A DNA stretch of 64,000 nucleotides from Adiantum capillus-veneris (GCA_014529385.2 CM043944.1:89845384-89909383); one strand, 5' to 3'. Positions 31,667 to 44,879 are shown, numbered from the stretch's first letter. The notes: generated by a model not told the origin, from the sequence alone. Numbers and translations are program-made.

Positions 31667-31918
31667 TGTGTGTGTGTGTGTGCGATCGAGCGTTGCGACA
31701 ACGGCACGGCGGCGATGAAGCGGTTGAGAACGGCATAGCGGCGTCTCCCTCTTCTTCGCGGCGAGGAATCCTCCACGACAGCAAGCGTAGAGCGGTGAGT
31801 GACACACCATCACCATCTTTGAGCTTACTAGTTTAGGCTTGTTGTGTGCTTGGAGCCATTTGTGGCTCGCACATGGTGTATCGGCTCCTTGCATTGACAT
31901 GTGTGACATACGCGCACA
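31276..31918 (+). mobile_element. 3' LTR of non-autonomous gypsy element
   Basis: TGTTAACCC...CGCGCACA, followed by gtgac. Longer than the 5' LTR mainly because of microsatellite expansion: (TG)n 31568-31594, (GA)n 31599-31664, (TG)n to 31681, and an insertion around 31817-31850. Confidence 0.93.
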
Positions 31919-31923
31919 GTGAC

Positions 31924-33583
31924 TCTCCCTAAGTTCTTTCAAGAAGTAAATTGCATATATTTATGAACTTTCATTTTTCACTAGTTCTCTCTAGTTGGTT
32001 AAATTTCAAGGCATAATCCTCCACCAACATATGTTTTTGTTTATTTTTGTAATCTTGGCCAAAACATCATTCTGTGTTTTCTCTCTTTGAAATTGTCCCA
32101 AAATGTTGTCTTTTGTGCTATAGATTTGGTTGTGATCTTGGAATACGTCTCTCTCTTGGCTTGGTTTTGTCCCCGGGGGATTCACTCTCTATACAAAACG
32201 GGACGCCACCTGTGAGCGGACAACTTTGATAAAATCCATATATACTACTCATATTAGGGAATATGACCCCCCTTTCTATGCTTATACGACAATCAATGCT
32301 GAAAACTATCATACCCCTATCTTACATATAAATTTAGGTCTCACATGATCTAATTGAGTAAAACTATTCAATGAGCATATAGCATAGTGACTGGCAATGT
32401 ACTAAGAAACCACTTTTGTTGATTCAAATCTGACCCATCTAAATTACTCAAAAAACATGGTTATAAATTTGTGATAGGTTCTCCGTGTAAATTTGCATTT
32501 ATAAAAATTGTTTATAGCTTTCATCCCTCAACAAATGAACTATAATCACAAAACAAGAAATTGATACAAAGCAATGTTAGTTCTTGTATGTATCTTTGTA
32601 GCTATTAACTCACAAGTTTGAGGGCAGACTCTCTTGGGAAGCCATGATTTTGAAACACAAAATCTTCCTCTCATTTTTTCCTTTTCTCACTTCTCCTCCC
32701 CCCCCATCCCATAAATATGATACCCCCTCCCTTATTTTTAAGGTTGGGAGATAAATTATTGGGGACCTGCCCCTAACTTATATGCTTATATAACTTGTAA
32801 ACAAAACCCCCTCTCTTGCACTTACGTGGTGTGGTAAGTTTCCCATGGTGAATCCCCCTGGGTTTTGTCTCTCTCTACAACAAGAAGTGTAACTTCCTCT
32901 CTACTAGCAATGATTTTGCTAATACAACTTCCACTGATCAAGTTAATCCCATTAAAAGGCTACTCAAAGAAGTTTTCTTTCTCACTCAAATCTTATAAAA
33001 CCATATCCCCCAAAGAATCATGGCTCTGTAGGGTTGACATCATACTTGAATTGATCAATTTTTCTCAAAACTTATTGTTGCCCATGTTGTCCTGCTTCTA
33101 TTGATGGAGTGAAATATACTCCCCCAAATTTCCCACCATCTCCTTCATTTACCCATTACCATGCTATCCTACTATATAGTTTTGTGGGTTTTTTATTTGT
33201 TAGTTTTTTATGGCATATCTCCTTTCACTTTATTTTACATCTATGTTGCAACTTGGATTGATATTTTCCCTATATCACTTCTTAGACCTTAATTACCATT
33301 TCTTTTTTGGTGTGAGTTATACCCCTTTATTTCCTTGCACTTCACTTTACATCTATGTTATACACTACAAGGGACTCTTGAGACTTAAGATTGTTGCAAG
33401 CAAAGGTATGGACATCCTACAAATACACAAATAATAGCATAGTGTACGTGTAATTTGGCATGCATACCTTGAGAATTGATCAAACTAACATGTTGTTTGT
33501 CAAGACACACGAGTAGAGAAAGGGAGAGAACAAGTGAGAGTGCGGCATGCATGCCTCTAAGATTGGAGTGCTATGCATGTACG

Positions 33584-33585
<2 letters not shown>
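31924..33585. other. Intergenic, no gene recognised
   Basis: Pre-insertion flank of the gypsy element and AT-rich DNA. Short frames without recognisable motifs. Confidence 0.45.

Positions 33586-33639
<54 letters not shown>
33586..33639. repeat. (GA)n microsatellite
   Basis: Uninterrupted GA run of about 54 bases. Confidence 0.95.
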
Positions 33640-33643
<4 letters not shown>

Positions 33644-34285
33644 TCGGAGCATTAAGTACAATCTTCCCTCATGCAAGAGCAAGCATTTCTCTCTTGCACA
33701 TATTTATTTACAAGTTTAATTCAATGATCAAAATTATTACAATTGTCCACCTGGACATAATATAATAATTCTCAAATAATAAAATATCAACATGCTACCA
33801 ATAAATTAACTATACTTTGCCACTTGTCAGCTATAGCAAAAAATAAAATGTTAATGCATCATAATTAAATCTCATTACATACCTCTCCGTTAAGGAAGAA
33901 ATTGCCCTAAGTTGCTATGTTATTTAATTTTGTAGATTATCCTTTTCAAAAATAGAGGTTAAAAAAGAAATGTCATGTATCAAAATACAAGCTCACAAAC
34001 TTAGACAAATTTTTATGTACCTTTTGTCATCCACATGTTGCGTATTCTAGTGCCCATAACAATTTTCTCAATAATCAATATGTGTCTTATCTTGACGATC
34101 AAGATATCATTAGTCATGATCATTGTTCAATAACCAATTTTCATCAATTCCAAGTCCAAATACCTAAACATTGTCGCATCATATGATCATAAACCAACCA
34201 AATTTATATAATCCAAATCATTTCTATCATACACTCGGGTTCAAAAATCACACTAGGAGCAGCCATTGCAGTATGTTTTTGTAAT

Positions 34286-34605
34286 CAGTGTTGCCGAAAC
34301 CGGCAAATTGACATCAAATGGGCATGTTGCCTAAACCGTTGAATCTACATTGGTGCTATCTAAACTGATGGATGTAAACTTATACTGCTTAAACTAGTAA
34401 ATATGTATTTGTGGTTGTGCTACTTAAACGAGTGAATCTACACTAATGTTGCCTACATTGGTGGATCTATATTTGAAATCGTACTCCTAAACCGACGTAT
34501 CTACACTTATGCTACCTAAACTAGCACATATAAACTAAAAGATATTAGTGTTACCAAGGACGAAGAATCTACACCAGGATGATACGTGAACACTACCTAA
34601 ACCAG
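34286..34605 (+). repeat. Degenerate 28-36 bp tandem array
   Basis: Eight to nine units with the pattern (G)(T/C)T(G/A)CC TAAAC(C/T)(A/G)...(G/A)AATCTACA(C/T)T, e.g. at gttgcctaaaccgttgaatctacatt, gctacttaaacgagtgaatctacact, actcctaaaccgacgtatctacactt. Units vary by substitutions and length, so the array is old. Confidence 0.65.
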
Positions 34606-35578
<973 letters not shown>

Positions 35579-35642
35579 GTATGTATATATATCCATGCAT
35601 ATGCATCCTACTATGTACATGCAAAAATTCAGTTATCATCCT

Positions 35643-36110
35643 TCATTGCCAACCAAAATGCTCAACTAGGAGATTATTTGCATCTAGAACCACTTCCCTT
35701 GCAAAATATTTCTTCAATCTATAACCATTTATTCTACAGCACAAAGGTTCACCATTCACTTTCTCCAGCTCATATGTGCCGTTTGGAAAAACATGCTTCA
35801 CTTTGTATGGCCCCATCCATTTTTCCTTCAACTTATTTTGAAAATTAAAATCCAAACAAGAATCGTATTTCATTACAAGATTTTCCTCTTTAATCCCTTT
35901 CTCAGGTAACCTATCATTCAATTTTGCCATCATTTTCTATGTTTCCTGCTAAAGATAATAATCACTAGCTTTCCCTTGGTTCATTTGCAACAACTCTATA
36001 AGATCAAGAATTCTTTCCGCTAAATTGTCTCTATGTTCACCTTGCATTTCAGTTAAAAACTTCAATGCATCTAGTTGCACTTGTGTAGGAATGAGAGCCT
36101 TCTTTCTATC
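35643..36110 (-). pseudogene. Gypsy integrase C-terminal fragment
   Basis: Minus strand: LDALKFLTEMQGEHRDNLAE, RILDLIELLQMNQGKAS, two stops, then MMAKLNDRLPEKGIKEENLV and KWMGPYKVKHVFPNGTYELE (GPY-type integrase tail), INGYRLKKYF. It belongs to a different Tat-like copy than the integrase at 38.7-39.6 kb (wording differs). It abuts the LTR at 36137, so it may be the target into which that element inserted. Confidence 0.78.
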
Positions 36111-36136
36111 TCAGGGCACTCACTAAAAAATATGTA

Positions 36137-38508
36137 TGATAGTGAGGCAGTCTTGGGCGGGCAACAAGAGAGTCAACCTCTAAACACCCTCAAGGCTCCC
36201 GTGCTGCTCAATTTGGGCTATTGCAACCACAAGCACAACACCTCAACAAACCCAAAACCAAATCCAAACAAGATAGGGGCACCACCTAGTTTTGGGACGC
36301 GAACTAGGACACAAGAGAGATTTTGTCACAACCAAGAGGAGGTGCAACAAAACGGACACAAGCAATCTCACACTAAGACACACACCAAATGGAGCAAGAG
36401 AGATTCAGAGAAAAGGGAATAAAGAGAGAGAGAGAGGAGTGGAGTTTGTGCAAACACCTGATTTTTCAACTTTCAAGGTAAGGATGTATACTTATCACAC
36501 TATCATGGAGCTTGTATAAACTGAACCAACAATTAGTGAATGGTAAACATTTCTAGCACGTACACATTGTCTTAGGGTGTGGGAAACCTCTCACCACAAA
36601 ACCCTCTTACAATAAAGTTGGTAATGAAAACATACTAACCACTTTCTCAAACAAGCTCAAATGACAGAACTTAAAGATATGAGTCACCTTGCATTCTCCA
36701 AACCATGCGACACAAGTGAAGGACGACGATTACAGAACCAAGACACGCCTTTGAAGCACCAAGACCTCAAATTGTTGAAAATGAAAGAGCATATACAATA
36801 ATGGTTTTAGATAGGGCACTCACACTCTCTCACTTGCAATGTATAGCATCAAGCTTCTCTCACACCAAGTGCGAGACTCATAAATTAGTGGTTGCTACAC
36901 CTAAGTCTCTCTTCACACCTATAGTGTTGGGGTTCTATGTGAAAGCTTGGAGATAGGTTTTACAAAGAGGAATAGGCTCTATTTATAGGTTTTTGGAAGC
37001 CTTGATTAGGGTTAGACCTAATCAATTTTATTGACAAAAGAAGATATTATTAAATATTTTTAATTTTCAAAATGGTAGTGGTTCTTCCTTATCCATTGAG
37101 TCACATGGATGTGGGCTCAAGCATAAAAATTATTGAGAGTGAAAGGAGAGAGAGGTGAGTAACTTGGAAGTGCTTACTCTAGTAGATAGTAGAGGGTGCA
37201 ATCTACAAGAAGGGTTAGTCATTAGTGTTAGTAATTTGTAGTTAGTAGAATGGGTTAAAATTTCATGGAATATGCACTCAAGGTGTATTACATGACTTAT
37301 ACAATGATAAAAAGTTAAAAAATGATGAGAATATACACAATTTGAAGGAAACCACAAGATGAAAAGGGAATTTTCCACCTATCTCCTCCAGTGAATGAAG
37401 CGGTTGTAGAACTCTATCGGTGTAATTTTTGTGAACATGGAAAAGTTAAATTTCTCATTATCAAACTCCTCCTTTTATTTCACAGCTTGAGCTTGGTTAT
37501 TTTTTGATTTTTTCTCTTTTTGTGAAAGGATGAAAAGGTTATGGTAATATGAGTTTGATTCTAGAGAGATAATTTGGGCTATATGTCTATAGAGACGATA
37601 ATTTCTAACCACCACTTTGAATTCGGAGTGGAGATGGATATAAAAAATCCCACCAAAAAGCCTATTTTTTTTCACAAAAAAGTTTTTAGTGGCCCCTTTT
37701 TTTTGAATTTGCATAAGGCTCCAAAGGTGAGCCCCTCCTTGCATGAGAGCATGGCCTACTAGATTCTTAGGGGTTTGAAAATATGCATGGTTGTGGACTA
37801 TGCATAAACATAATATATGGATATAATGGGAAAAAACAAGCTAGTATATATAAACAATTTATGAAATCTAGAATAGCGTGAGTTATATATATAAAAAATA
37901 AATATATGAAAATATAGGGAATCAAATGAGGAGGGCCCTCATTTGTTTTTATTGATGTATATTTATTTACAAGAGGTAAGGAAAAATACTTCTAGAAAAT
38001 AGAAATTGAGTGAAAGGCAATGAATGATGGTGGAAGGTATTTTTTTGAGGTTTTTTTTGGAGTGGATTCACACCAAAAATAAGAGAAGCTTGCATGAAAA
38101 TATTTCTATATGGAATAAAGAGTATGCAAAATGGTAGGAAAAATTACGATAATGGTGAGTCAATGTACACAACATAGATAGGAAAATAACGCACACCTAG
38201 GTAAAAATATTTAAATAAATACCAAAATAATTATGAAAATTCCTTATATTTAGGCCCTATATACAATAAAATATTTACACACAAATGGGCCATTATATAT
38301 TTTATTTATTTTATTTTATTTACTTTTTTGGCTCAACTAACCCAATAACTAGCTAGCTGGGGGTTTTAAGGAGATATGGGAAAAGTCCCCTAGCTCACAC
38401 ACGCCTATGTACAATGAAAAGGTAGGGATAGCCACAGTGTTTGAGTGATTTTGATAGGGTGAAGTAACTAACTATGGCAATTTCAGATAGCCAAAAAATG
38501 GCTATCAT
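36137..38508 (-). mobile_element. 3' LTR of Tat-like element (2.37 kb)
   Basis: The right end CTATCA (38503-38508) follows the polypurine tract of the minus-strand pol at 38.5-40.6 kb. The left end TGATAG at 36137-36142 gives perfect 6-bp inverted termini. The first bases on the minus strand also form a 7-bp hairpin, GATAGCC/GGCTATC (38487-38507). The interior is AT-rich and non-coding. The left end is chosen by the inverted terminus and the adjacent unrelated integrase fragment; no second LTR in the window confirms it. Confidence 0.6.
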
Positions 38509-38510
38509 TA

Positions 38511-38522
38511 GCCCTCCCCCAG
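38511..38522 (-). other. Polypurine tract (minus)
   Basis: Minus-strand CTGGGGGAGGGC directly before the LTR start. Confidence 0.75.
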
Positions 38523-38523
38523 G

Positions 38524-38549
38524 ATGATGGTACATTCATGTACCATCAT
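38524..38549. other. 26-bp perfect hairpin at pol stop
   Basis: ATGATGGTACAT tc ATGTACCATCAT: 12-bp perfect arms with a 2-base centre. It overlaps the stop codon of the minus-strand frame ending MPYDGT, and lies next to the polypurine tract. Confidence 0.9.
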
Positions 38550-39136
38550 AAGGCATCTTTTCCAATGAAAGTGGTTCCAAGCTATTTGCGAGGTTTTGTG
38601 CCTCAAACAAGTCTTCATTTTGTATTTCTTCTTCATCTTGTCTTGAACTACTAACACAAAACAAACTACAAGACTTACATGATGATATAGCTTCTTGATG
38701 ATGCTCTTGCAGATCCTTTGGTAGAGTGCGACTCAAGTACTCGGTACCCATTCACCTTCTTAGGATGCTCCTTGATATCTACATCCATGAGCTGATAGTA
38801 ACTTGAGTTGAATGATTTTTTAACCACATATGGACCTTTCCATCTAGTGTTGGATTTGGCATCAAACCTATTGTCAAGTCAATTGTCATACGTTAGCACC
38901 AGCTCACCTTCCTTGATACCCTTGTCCTTGATCTTCTTATCGAGCTTCTCCTTTGCTTGCATAGATTTCCTCTTGTAGCACTCATAAGTTGCTTCTCTTT
39001 TCCACTCAAGCTCAGCTAAGGTAAGAAGTCGATCCATCCATGCTTCTTGATTATCTTGTGCTGCTTTGCCACCATGAAGTCGCATTGTTGGAATGTTGAG
39101 TTGGATAGGCTGTAAAGCCTCTTGACCATAGACCAA
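38536..39136 (-). pseudogene. Tat-like integrase C-terminal domain and tail
   Basis: Minus strand: MVYGQEALQPIQLNIPTMRL, EAWMDRLLTLAELEWKREAT, KIKDKGIKEGELVLTYDN, then RWKGPYVVKKSFNSSYYQL (GPY motif), HPKKVNGYRV, and a tail in a shifted frame ending EPLSLEKMPYDGT. A stop and frameshift lie near 38870-38880. Confidence 0.82.
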
Positions 39137-39974
39137 GTGAAATGGTGTGAACTTCGTGGCTTCCCTATATGTGTTTCAATATGCCCACAAGGAACCATCC
39201 AAGAAGTTATCCCACAACTTTGTCTTGTTTTTTAGCATCTTTCTAATGATGCCTGCAATGACACCATTAGCCTCCTCCACCAAACCATTTGATTGTGGGT
39301 AGTAGGGTGTGCTATGACAATGTAGAATGTGAAGCTCTTTACAAACTTTTGTGAGTAGACCCTTCCTGAACCTTGGACCATTATCAGATACAATCTCCAA
39401 AGGGGTGCCAAATCTACAATAAATATTAGTGTATACAAATTTACTCACTGTTTTTCCATTTACCCTTGCCACACTTTGAGCCTCCACCCACCTAGTCATG
39501 TAATCTACAGCTACTAGAATGTAGAGTTTACCATTTTTTGTTTTATGCAGAGGACCCATAGCATCAATGCCCCACTTTTCAGAAGGTCCATTTGCAAGCA
39601 CAATCTACCTTGGACCATGGACCAATCTTCTATTTTCATTTACTTGACAGTTGTGATAGCTTTTACACCAATGCTGGACATCCACATGCCAGCTTGGCTA
39701 AACAAACCCCGCAAGAAAAAATCTTCTTCATAGTTAACTCTTGGGAAAAATGACCGTCACATGCTTCCTCATGCAAACATTTTAGAATGTCTGGAATTCC
39801 CTCGATAGTTGGTACTCTTCTGCACATTTGATCCTTCCCTCTTTGATAAAGGGAGCCTTTTAAGAAGAGATAGACACTTGCCTTCTTCATGAGTCTTCTC
39901 TTCTGAGCTTTTGTAAAATCTTGTGGAAACTCGCCCTGCAAAATGTAGCCAATAATGGGAGCCAGTGGCTCCAA
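39137..39974 (-). pseudogene. Tat-like integrase zinc finger and core
   Basis: Minus strand. Zinc-binding region HEEACDGHFSQELTMKKIF ... (39663-39974, second half decayed), then the core GPSEKWGIDAMGPLHKTKNG (first Asp), LVAVDYMTRWVEAQSV, FGTPLEIVSDNGPRF (second Asp), YYPQSNGLVEEANGVIAG (Glu). All three catalytic positions are present. A frame break occurs near 39610-39660. Confidence 0.87.
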
Positions 39975-40560
39975 TCCCTGGTATCTTGGTTACTCGACAG
40001 TTGTTGCCACCATGAACGTGCACTTATTTCTCAACACATATAACTGTTTGTTGTGTAAGTAAATTGGCATCTTCATTATGTTTCCTAGGAATATGATATA
40101 GTTTCACACTTCTTCAAACTGATTAAAAAACCTACAAATTGTATGAATTTTTGTCCTTAGGATTTCATTCTTGCATGCCCAAATGCCTAAAACCCGCTTC
40201 ACAATGAGAAGTGCATCCCCTTTTACCATGAGACGACGTATACCTTGGCTAATGCACATCTTCAAACCATGAAGTAGTATATCGTACTTTGCTTCATTGT
40301 TGCTAGTTGAACCTGGTAGATTGACCTTCTCTTTCATTACCACTTCTTCACTTGGGTTGCGCAACACCAACCCTCCCACTCCTTTCTTGTGGCTCGTCGA
40401 AAAGCTCCATTAAAGAACAAGGTAACAGTGTTAGGAATACTTTTTGGTGGTGGCAATGGTAGGGTCTTTACTTCACGAACCTTAATCTCCTTTTCATTCA
40501 CCCTATAAGTGAGAATCCTTTCCAATTGTGCACGCACACTATCCTCTACCACTATCAAAA
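39975..40560 (-). pseudogene. Tat-like second (archaeal-type) RNase H
   Basis: Minus strand: TLFFNGAFRRATRKEW (usual Asp of FDGA is Asn), GGLVLRNPSEEVVMKEKVNL, GSTSNNEAKYDILLHGLKM, GIRRLMVKGDALLIVKRV. This extra RNase H before integrase marks the Tat lineage. Upstream RT is absent: homology stops near 40560 in unrelated DNA, so the element is 5'-truncated. Confidence 0.82.
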
Positions 40561-40865
40561 TCTCTAAGTGTTTACCGCGTTGTTTTATCGGCTGAAAGCA
40601 AAGGATGGTGGTACAAAAAAAGGGCCAATTTTTTTTCCACCTGTTTGGTCCTTTGGAGGGAAAGTTTTGAGGCCCAAAAGTTTTGGAATTTGTATTTTTT
40701 AGCTATAATTGTATCTCAAAAATACAAGTCGTGCAGTTTCACAATGGGCTAGCCCGTGTGAGAGTAGTGGTGTAATTAGTGGATTTAGTGGTCCGAACTG
40801 TGTCCGTTTGAATTGAGCGCTTTCTGCCAGCGCTTGGGCTCTCTCTCTCCCCCCTCAGACTCGTA
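40561..40865. other. Unassigned segment, possible LTR end
   Basis: No coding pattern; precedes a degenerate primer-binding-site-like sequence. It could be the end of an LTR, but no partner was found. Confidence 0.3.
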
Positions 40866-40878
40866 TCAGAGCTGCTCT
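40866..40878 (+). other. Degenerate initiator tRNA-Met PBS-like site
   Basis: CGTATCAGAGCTG, one mismatch from GGTATCAGAGC, followed at 40893 by a second similar AGCAGAGCTGCT. An ATG-led frame starts at 40926. Weak support for a retroelement boundary. Confidence 0.35.
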
Positions 40879-40925
40879 CTCTCTCAGCATTGTAGCAGAG
40901 CTGCTATCGTGTGAGTTCTCCCACC

Positions 40926-43020
40926 ATGAGGACCCCAAACACCAAGGGAGCTGCTACCAGCGGCTGCTACCAGCAGAGCGTCACCTTCAACATGCAAATA
41001 GAAAGGGAAGGCCAAGGAGGGAATTCCCACCCATGGGAGAAGCAACAACAAAGGTTCTTCCACCCCCGCCTCTCAACAAACAAAGCTGGAGAACAAAAGT
41101 AGTCCCAACACAAGGGCTAGTGCAAAACAGTTCAAGGCTTCTGAAATCGACTCCGAACGGACCTCACACCGTGTCGATGAGGATGAATCAAAATCTGCCA
41201 ACAAGTCAAGACGTGGTAAGCTATTCATTGGAATCAGGCTTGTGTTAATTAGATGGTGTAAAATTTTGAATTTAAATGTTCAGTGTAAAATTTGATACCT
41301 TGGAGCATCGCATTTGTAATCCATATGCATATGAGAGAAAATTAGAAAATTGACTTGAACCATGCTAATTATCCAGCTTTCTCTATAGTATTAAGTGTAT
41401 TTTTCTAGGATATTCTAGAAAAGTGGTTGTGGAGCTTCAATGTTTGTGGATAGAAAGTTTTAGCTCAGACAATGTACATGATTCTATAGTTTCTCTACTT
41501 TATGTTAGAGCTTTGTATATCAGTTCAGAGCCAAACTCTCCTCCATCGAAAATCAAGCTTCGATGTTGTGACCAAACAAACATATACTTTGACCAAAATA
41601 GTCGTAGATATAGATGAGAGTCTAGCATCTATGATGCCTTGGGTCATGAAACCACAGAAGCTCATATCATAGGAGACCCATGGAATAGATAGTATCAGGG
41701 CAAAGATAATGCTATCTACAGCTTAACTTGGGGAATAATTTGTCATGTTTCAAGGAGATACATAGGAAACTATGTAGAAGGTTTACAGATGCCAAATGTC
41801 AATAGTGCTACCCAAAGTGTGCCTTCACAGTCCCAGAAGGTGAGATTAATAAACCAGAGCCAAACAATTTTGAACTCTTACAATGAAGCAGGTTATAGTG
41901 ATCACCCTAGGAGGGGGGGAGCTGTAAATCCATCAAGCTCAGCTCATGTACCAGGAAGTGCTACACCAATTAGAACCCCTTTAAAGTAGAAACCATTGAA
42001 AGATCATATGGTTGTTGGAAGTTTCCAGTTGACCCAGATCCCATCAAAGTCTACAGACAAATGCCTCTATGAAGATCATCAAGGACAAAAGTTTTAGCTG
42101 ATCTCCACAAGTCAGAGCCAAAAGCCGACAAAGCCTATAGTGTTCAAACAGTTACATGTGATCAAGCTCCACATATGCATATCAAGATGCACATGGTAAC
42201 GAATATCAACAAGATCATGATCTTGTACAAACCCACACGGATGGCCCTATTGAAGTCAAAGACTATTTGAAGATGCTGCAAAGCCTCAACCTGCCAAAAC
42301 AGGTGATAGAAAAGTCAAGGTCAATGGGAGCTAAAATCCAGAAAGCTACACAAAGGTCACCACCAAAATCTCTTCCGACGAGACAGATTCTGCCAAAAAG
42401 TACAGTGGATCTTTTAAGGTCAAAGGTTACTCAGATGCAGGTAGACAATGCTCAACAATTGCAAACAAGTGCAATATTACAGCCAATGGAGTCAACATCA
42501 ATTGAAGCAGGTGGTCAAAGCAAAGAAAATGCAGATAAAGGCCAACCAAAGGATGTTGCCATAGCAAAAGAAGTCAAATCAAACACAAATCCTGAGACAA
42601 TCAAGTGCAATATCTTAAGAACTCAACAAGACCTACAGATAGGCAAAGTCAACAAAGAAGATACAAAGGTCATCAATAGATTTGCATTCCTAAGTCTTCC
42701 AATGCTACGAGTCAAAATCCAAATGCTGACAACCAACGAAGGCCTACAACAACATCAAAGACTCCTATCAACAGACCTACTTCGAGAATCAAACGGATAA
42801 TGGAGTCTTCACAGTCAAAGAAGGACAACCCCACCAACGCAAATGCAGATTCAAAGAAGATAAAACAGGTATGGCAAAATAAACCTTCAAGGCCAACGTG
42901 GTCCTTCACTAATCCTCCTTTTGAGGATTCAAGCTTACTTTTACCTGAAGAAATGTTTGTAGTAAGCTCAAGAATGTAAAAATTCAAGTCGCTAGGGTGC
43001 AAAAAACACTCTTTGGCATA
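40926..43020 (+). pseudogene. Unrecognised Lys/Ser/Gln-rich ORF remains
   Basis: Plus-strand open blocks: MRTPNTKGAATSGCYQQSVT (40926-41102), MPNVNSATQSVPSQSQKVRL (41789-41989), KSRSMGAKIQKATQRSPPKS and QTSAILQPMESTSIEAGGQS (42267-42800), then in a shifted frame KRIMESSQSKKDNPTNANAD and PTWSFTNPPFEDSSLLLPEE. The composition is low-complexity and basic. NRFAFLS at about 42680 resembles the FAxL segment found in some LINE or gag-like ORF1 proteins, but nothing decisive is seen. It may be gag-like or ORF1-like. Confidence 0.35.
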
Positions 43021-44879
43021 GTCAGAGCCAGGCTGCTGAGCCCTAAAATGAGCAAAGCATTAATCCCAAAGCTTCAAGTCATATTAAACTCTGTGCTAAG
43101 AGTAGTAGTTATTAGGCTTACGCTCAAGCTGGAAGAGTTGAGCATATCTAAGTCATGTCACTCATGCTGGATAAGATGAGCATAAGAGTCGAAGTCTATT
43201 AACTTACAAATGGTGGAGTGTCGTAGAGTCCAACACTCACGCCCCGCACAGTGCACACTAAGATGAGAGCACATATCCTCGTCAACAAAAACCATTCTTA
43301 AAGAGGTTCCAGCCTGCAAAGCCATGACATATGCTTTTATAGCTACACCATCTTTCTGAAAAACCCTTCAAAATCTTTCTTGCACATCATATTGTTTCCC
43401 ATGCATTTTTGTGTATGCATAATTAGGATGTCCCATCATTGGACATATGCATTAGACACTCTTTTTCCTTCCACATATGCACCTTGAGTGGACTACAAAA
43501 TGCAAACCAATGTTCCATCATGCTACCCTCTCATATTTGTTGTCTTTTTAATTCCATATCTATAAGCAAATAATCCCTTGAGTACTTTATTGATATTTCC
43601 CATGCAAATAAGTACTCCAATAATGCGCGTATCCCAAAGGCACTTTTTTCCCACTGGGTTTTTTCCCTTTGGTCATCCAGGTATTAGACCCTAATTTAGG
43701 ATCTCATCATTCTACTTCCCTTGTACATACTTTTCATAAATAAACATCAGCCTCATCATTATGCTATTACAACGAACAAATGCAACATCATATCTCACAA
43801 ACTAGACATATTCGGACCAATGAAGATGCTGCACCAGACTAAACCTCATCAACAAATTCAACGACAAATGAAGACAATCAGCCCATCAATAACCAATCAA
43901 AACCTTCCCTTGCCTCCACGAACACCTTTCAACAGTGCCCGAGGACGAGCACTAAAATTGAAACGGGGTAATGTTAACTAAAGACTGAAGATGTACGGAT
44001 GCACATTGAAAATCAACATGAAGAAGCAGTAAAGATTGGAGTTACACATTTTTCACGTTTTCTCAAAATGGTCACGTATTGTAAATTCTCGATTTATTTC
44101 AAGCCATTGTAATATTTTAATGTGTTACGGGCTCAATGGGAGTTCCAAGCTGTAAAGAATAGGTCAGTTATTGTGCCTAGGATGCAGATTCAGTAAGTGG
44201 TGAGCCCTAAAGGCCTTGGGCGGGCAGATATTGCATATTTTTACCCTAGGTAAATAAGGCAGTGTGTAAATGAAATTAGGGTTCTCAAGTCATTTGTTGA
44301 GAGCACTCTTTGGTGAGAGCTCTTGAAGTGTGTGGCTATGGAGTCCTTGAGCTTCTCCTTGCTCATGAGACTTGATTAACACTAATCAATGATTCATTCT
44401 CTCTCACTATGCCTCTCTCTTACTTCTTATGATTGCCTATGATGCTTAGATTAACTAGATGTTAACTAATTAGTGGTTAATCCCTCTCTAATCTTGTGTG
44501 ATTGCCCTCTTTTGCTTGTGTGTGCATGTAGGTTTGATTGGAGTGTGGTGCTCGATAGATCTATGTGTGTGTGCTTGCGATTAGTGTGTTGTATGATAGG
44601 ATTAGTATTGTGTGCATCTTGCAATCGTAGTGTGTGTGATTGGGTTGATTAGAGGTGAAGAGAAGTGGATATGGAGATTGCCGTTCATTGCCGCTTAGCT
44701 CCTCCCCATAGGCCGAGAAGCTCACCTCGTAGAGTTAACCATTTGTGTTGCCACAATTAGCTCACTAACGGTGTGAGTGTTTCCATGCCCTAGCCGGATA
44801 GCTCATCCCTCCGGATTGATAATTTTGTTGGTCATTGGAGCTATTGCAACAATGGGACCCCAATCACGGCATCAATTTC
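43021..44879. other. Unassigned stretch before sister gypsy copy
   Basis: No gene recognised. A short frame at 43721-43981 ends SARGRALKLKRGNVN, reminiscent of the basic RxRAKxLK tail of some retrotransposon polyproteins but too short to assign. 44100-44700 is GT-rich and non-coding. Confidence 0.4.

Larger units (their letters stand above)
17117..31918 (+). mobile_element. Complete non-autonomous gypsy element, tRNA-Asp primed
   Basis: Flanked by the 5-bp direct repeat gtgac (17112-17116 and 31919-31923). Contains 5' LTR, PBS for tRNA-Asp, leader (with nested copia), gag with several zinc knuckles, retropepsin, an extra unknown ORF, a long 3' untranslated region, polypurine tract and 3' LTR. 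No RT, RNase H, integrase or chromodomain is present anywhere between the LTRs outside the nested copia. Without the 5.9-kb nested element it is about 8.85 kb. The tRNA-Asp PBS is typical of Athila-like gypsy elements. The LTR pair differs by roughly 3% over the first 250 bp (read by eye). Confidence 0.9.

Noticed and set aside
36137-38508. Host gene within the 2.37-kb LTR
   Set aside because: Only short frames without motifs; AT-rich LTR-like content and defined termini explain the stretch better.
42712-43002. Minus-strand hydrophobic frame, possible membrane protein
   Set aside because: Antisense to the plus-strand Ser/Lys-rich blocks; hydrophobicity follows from the complementary codons.
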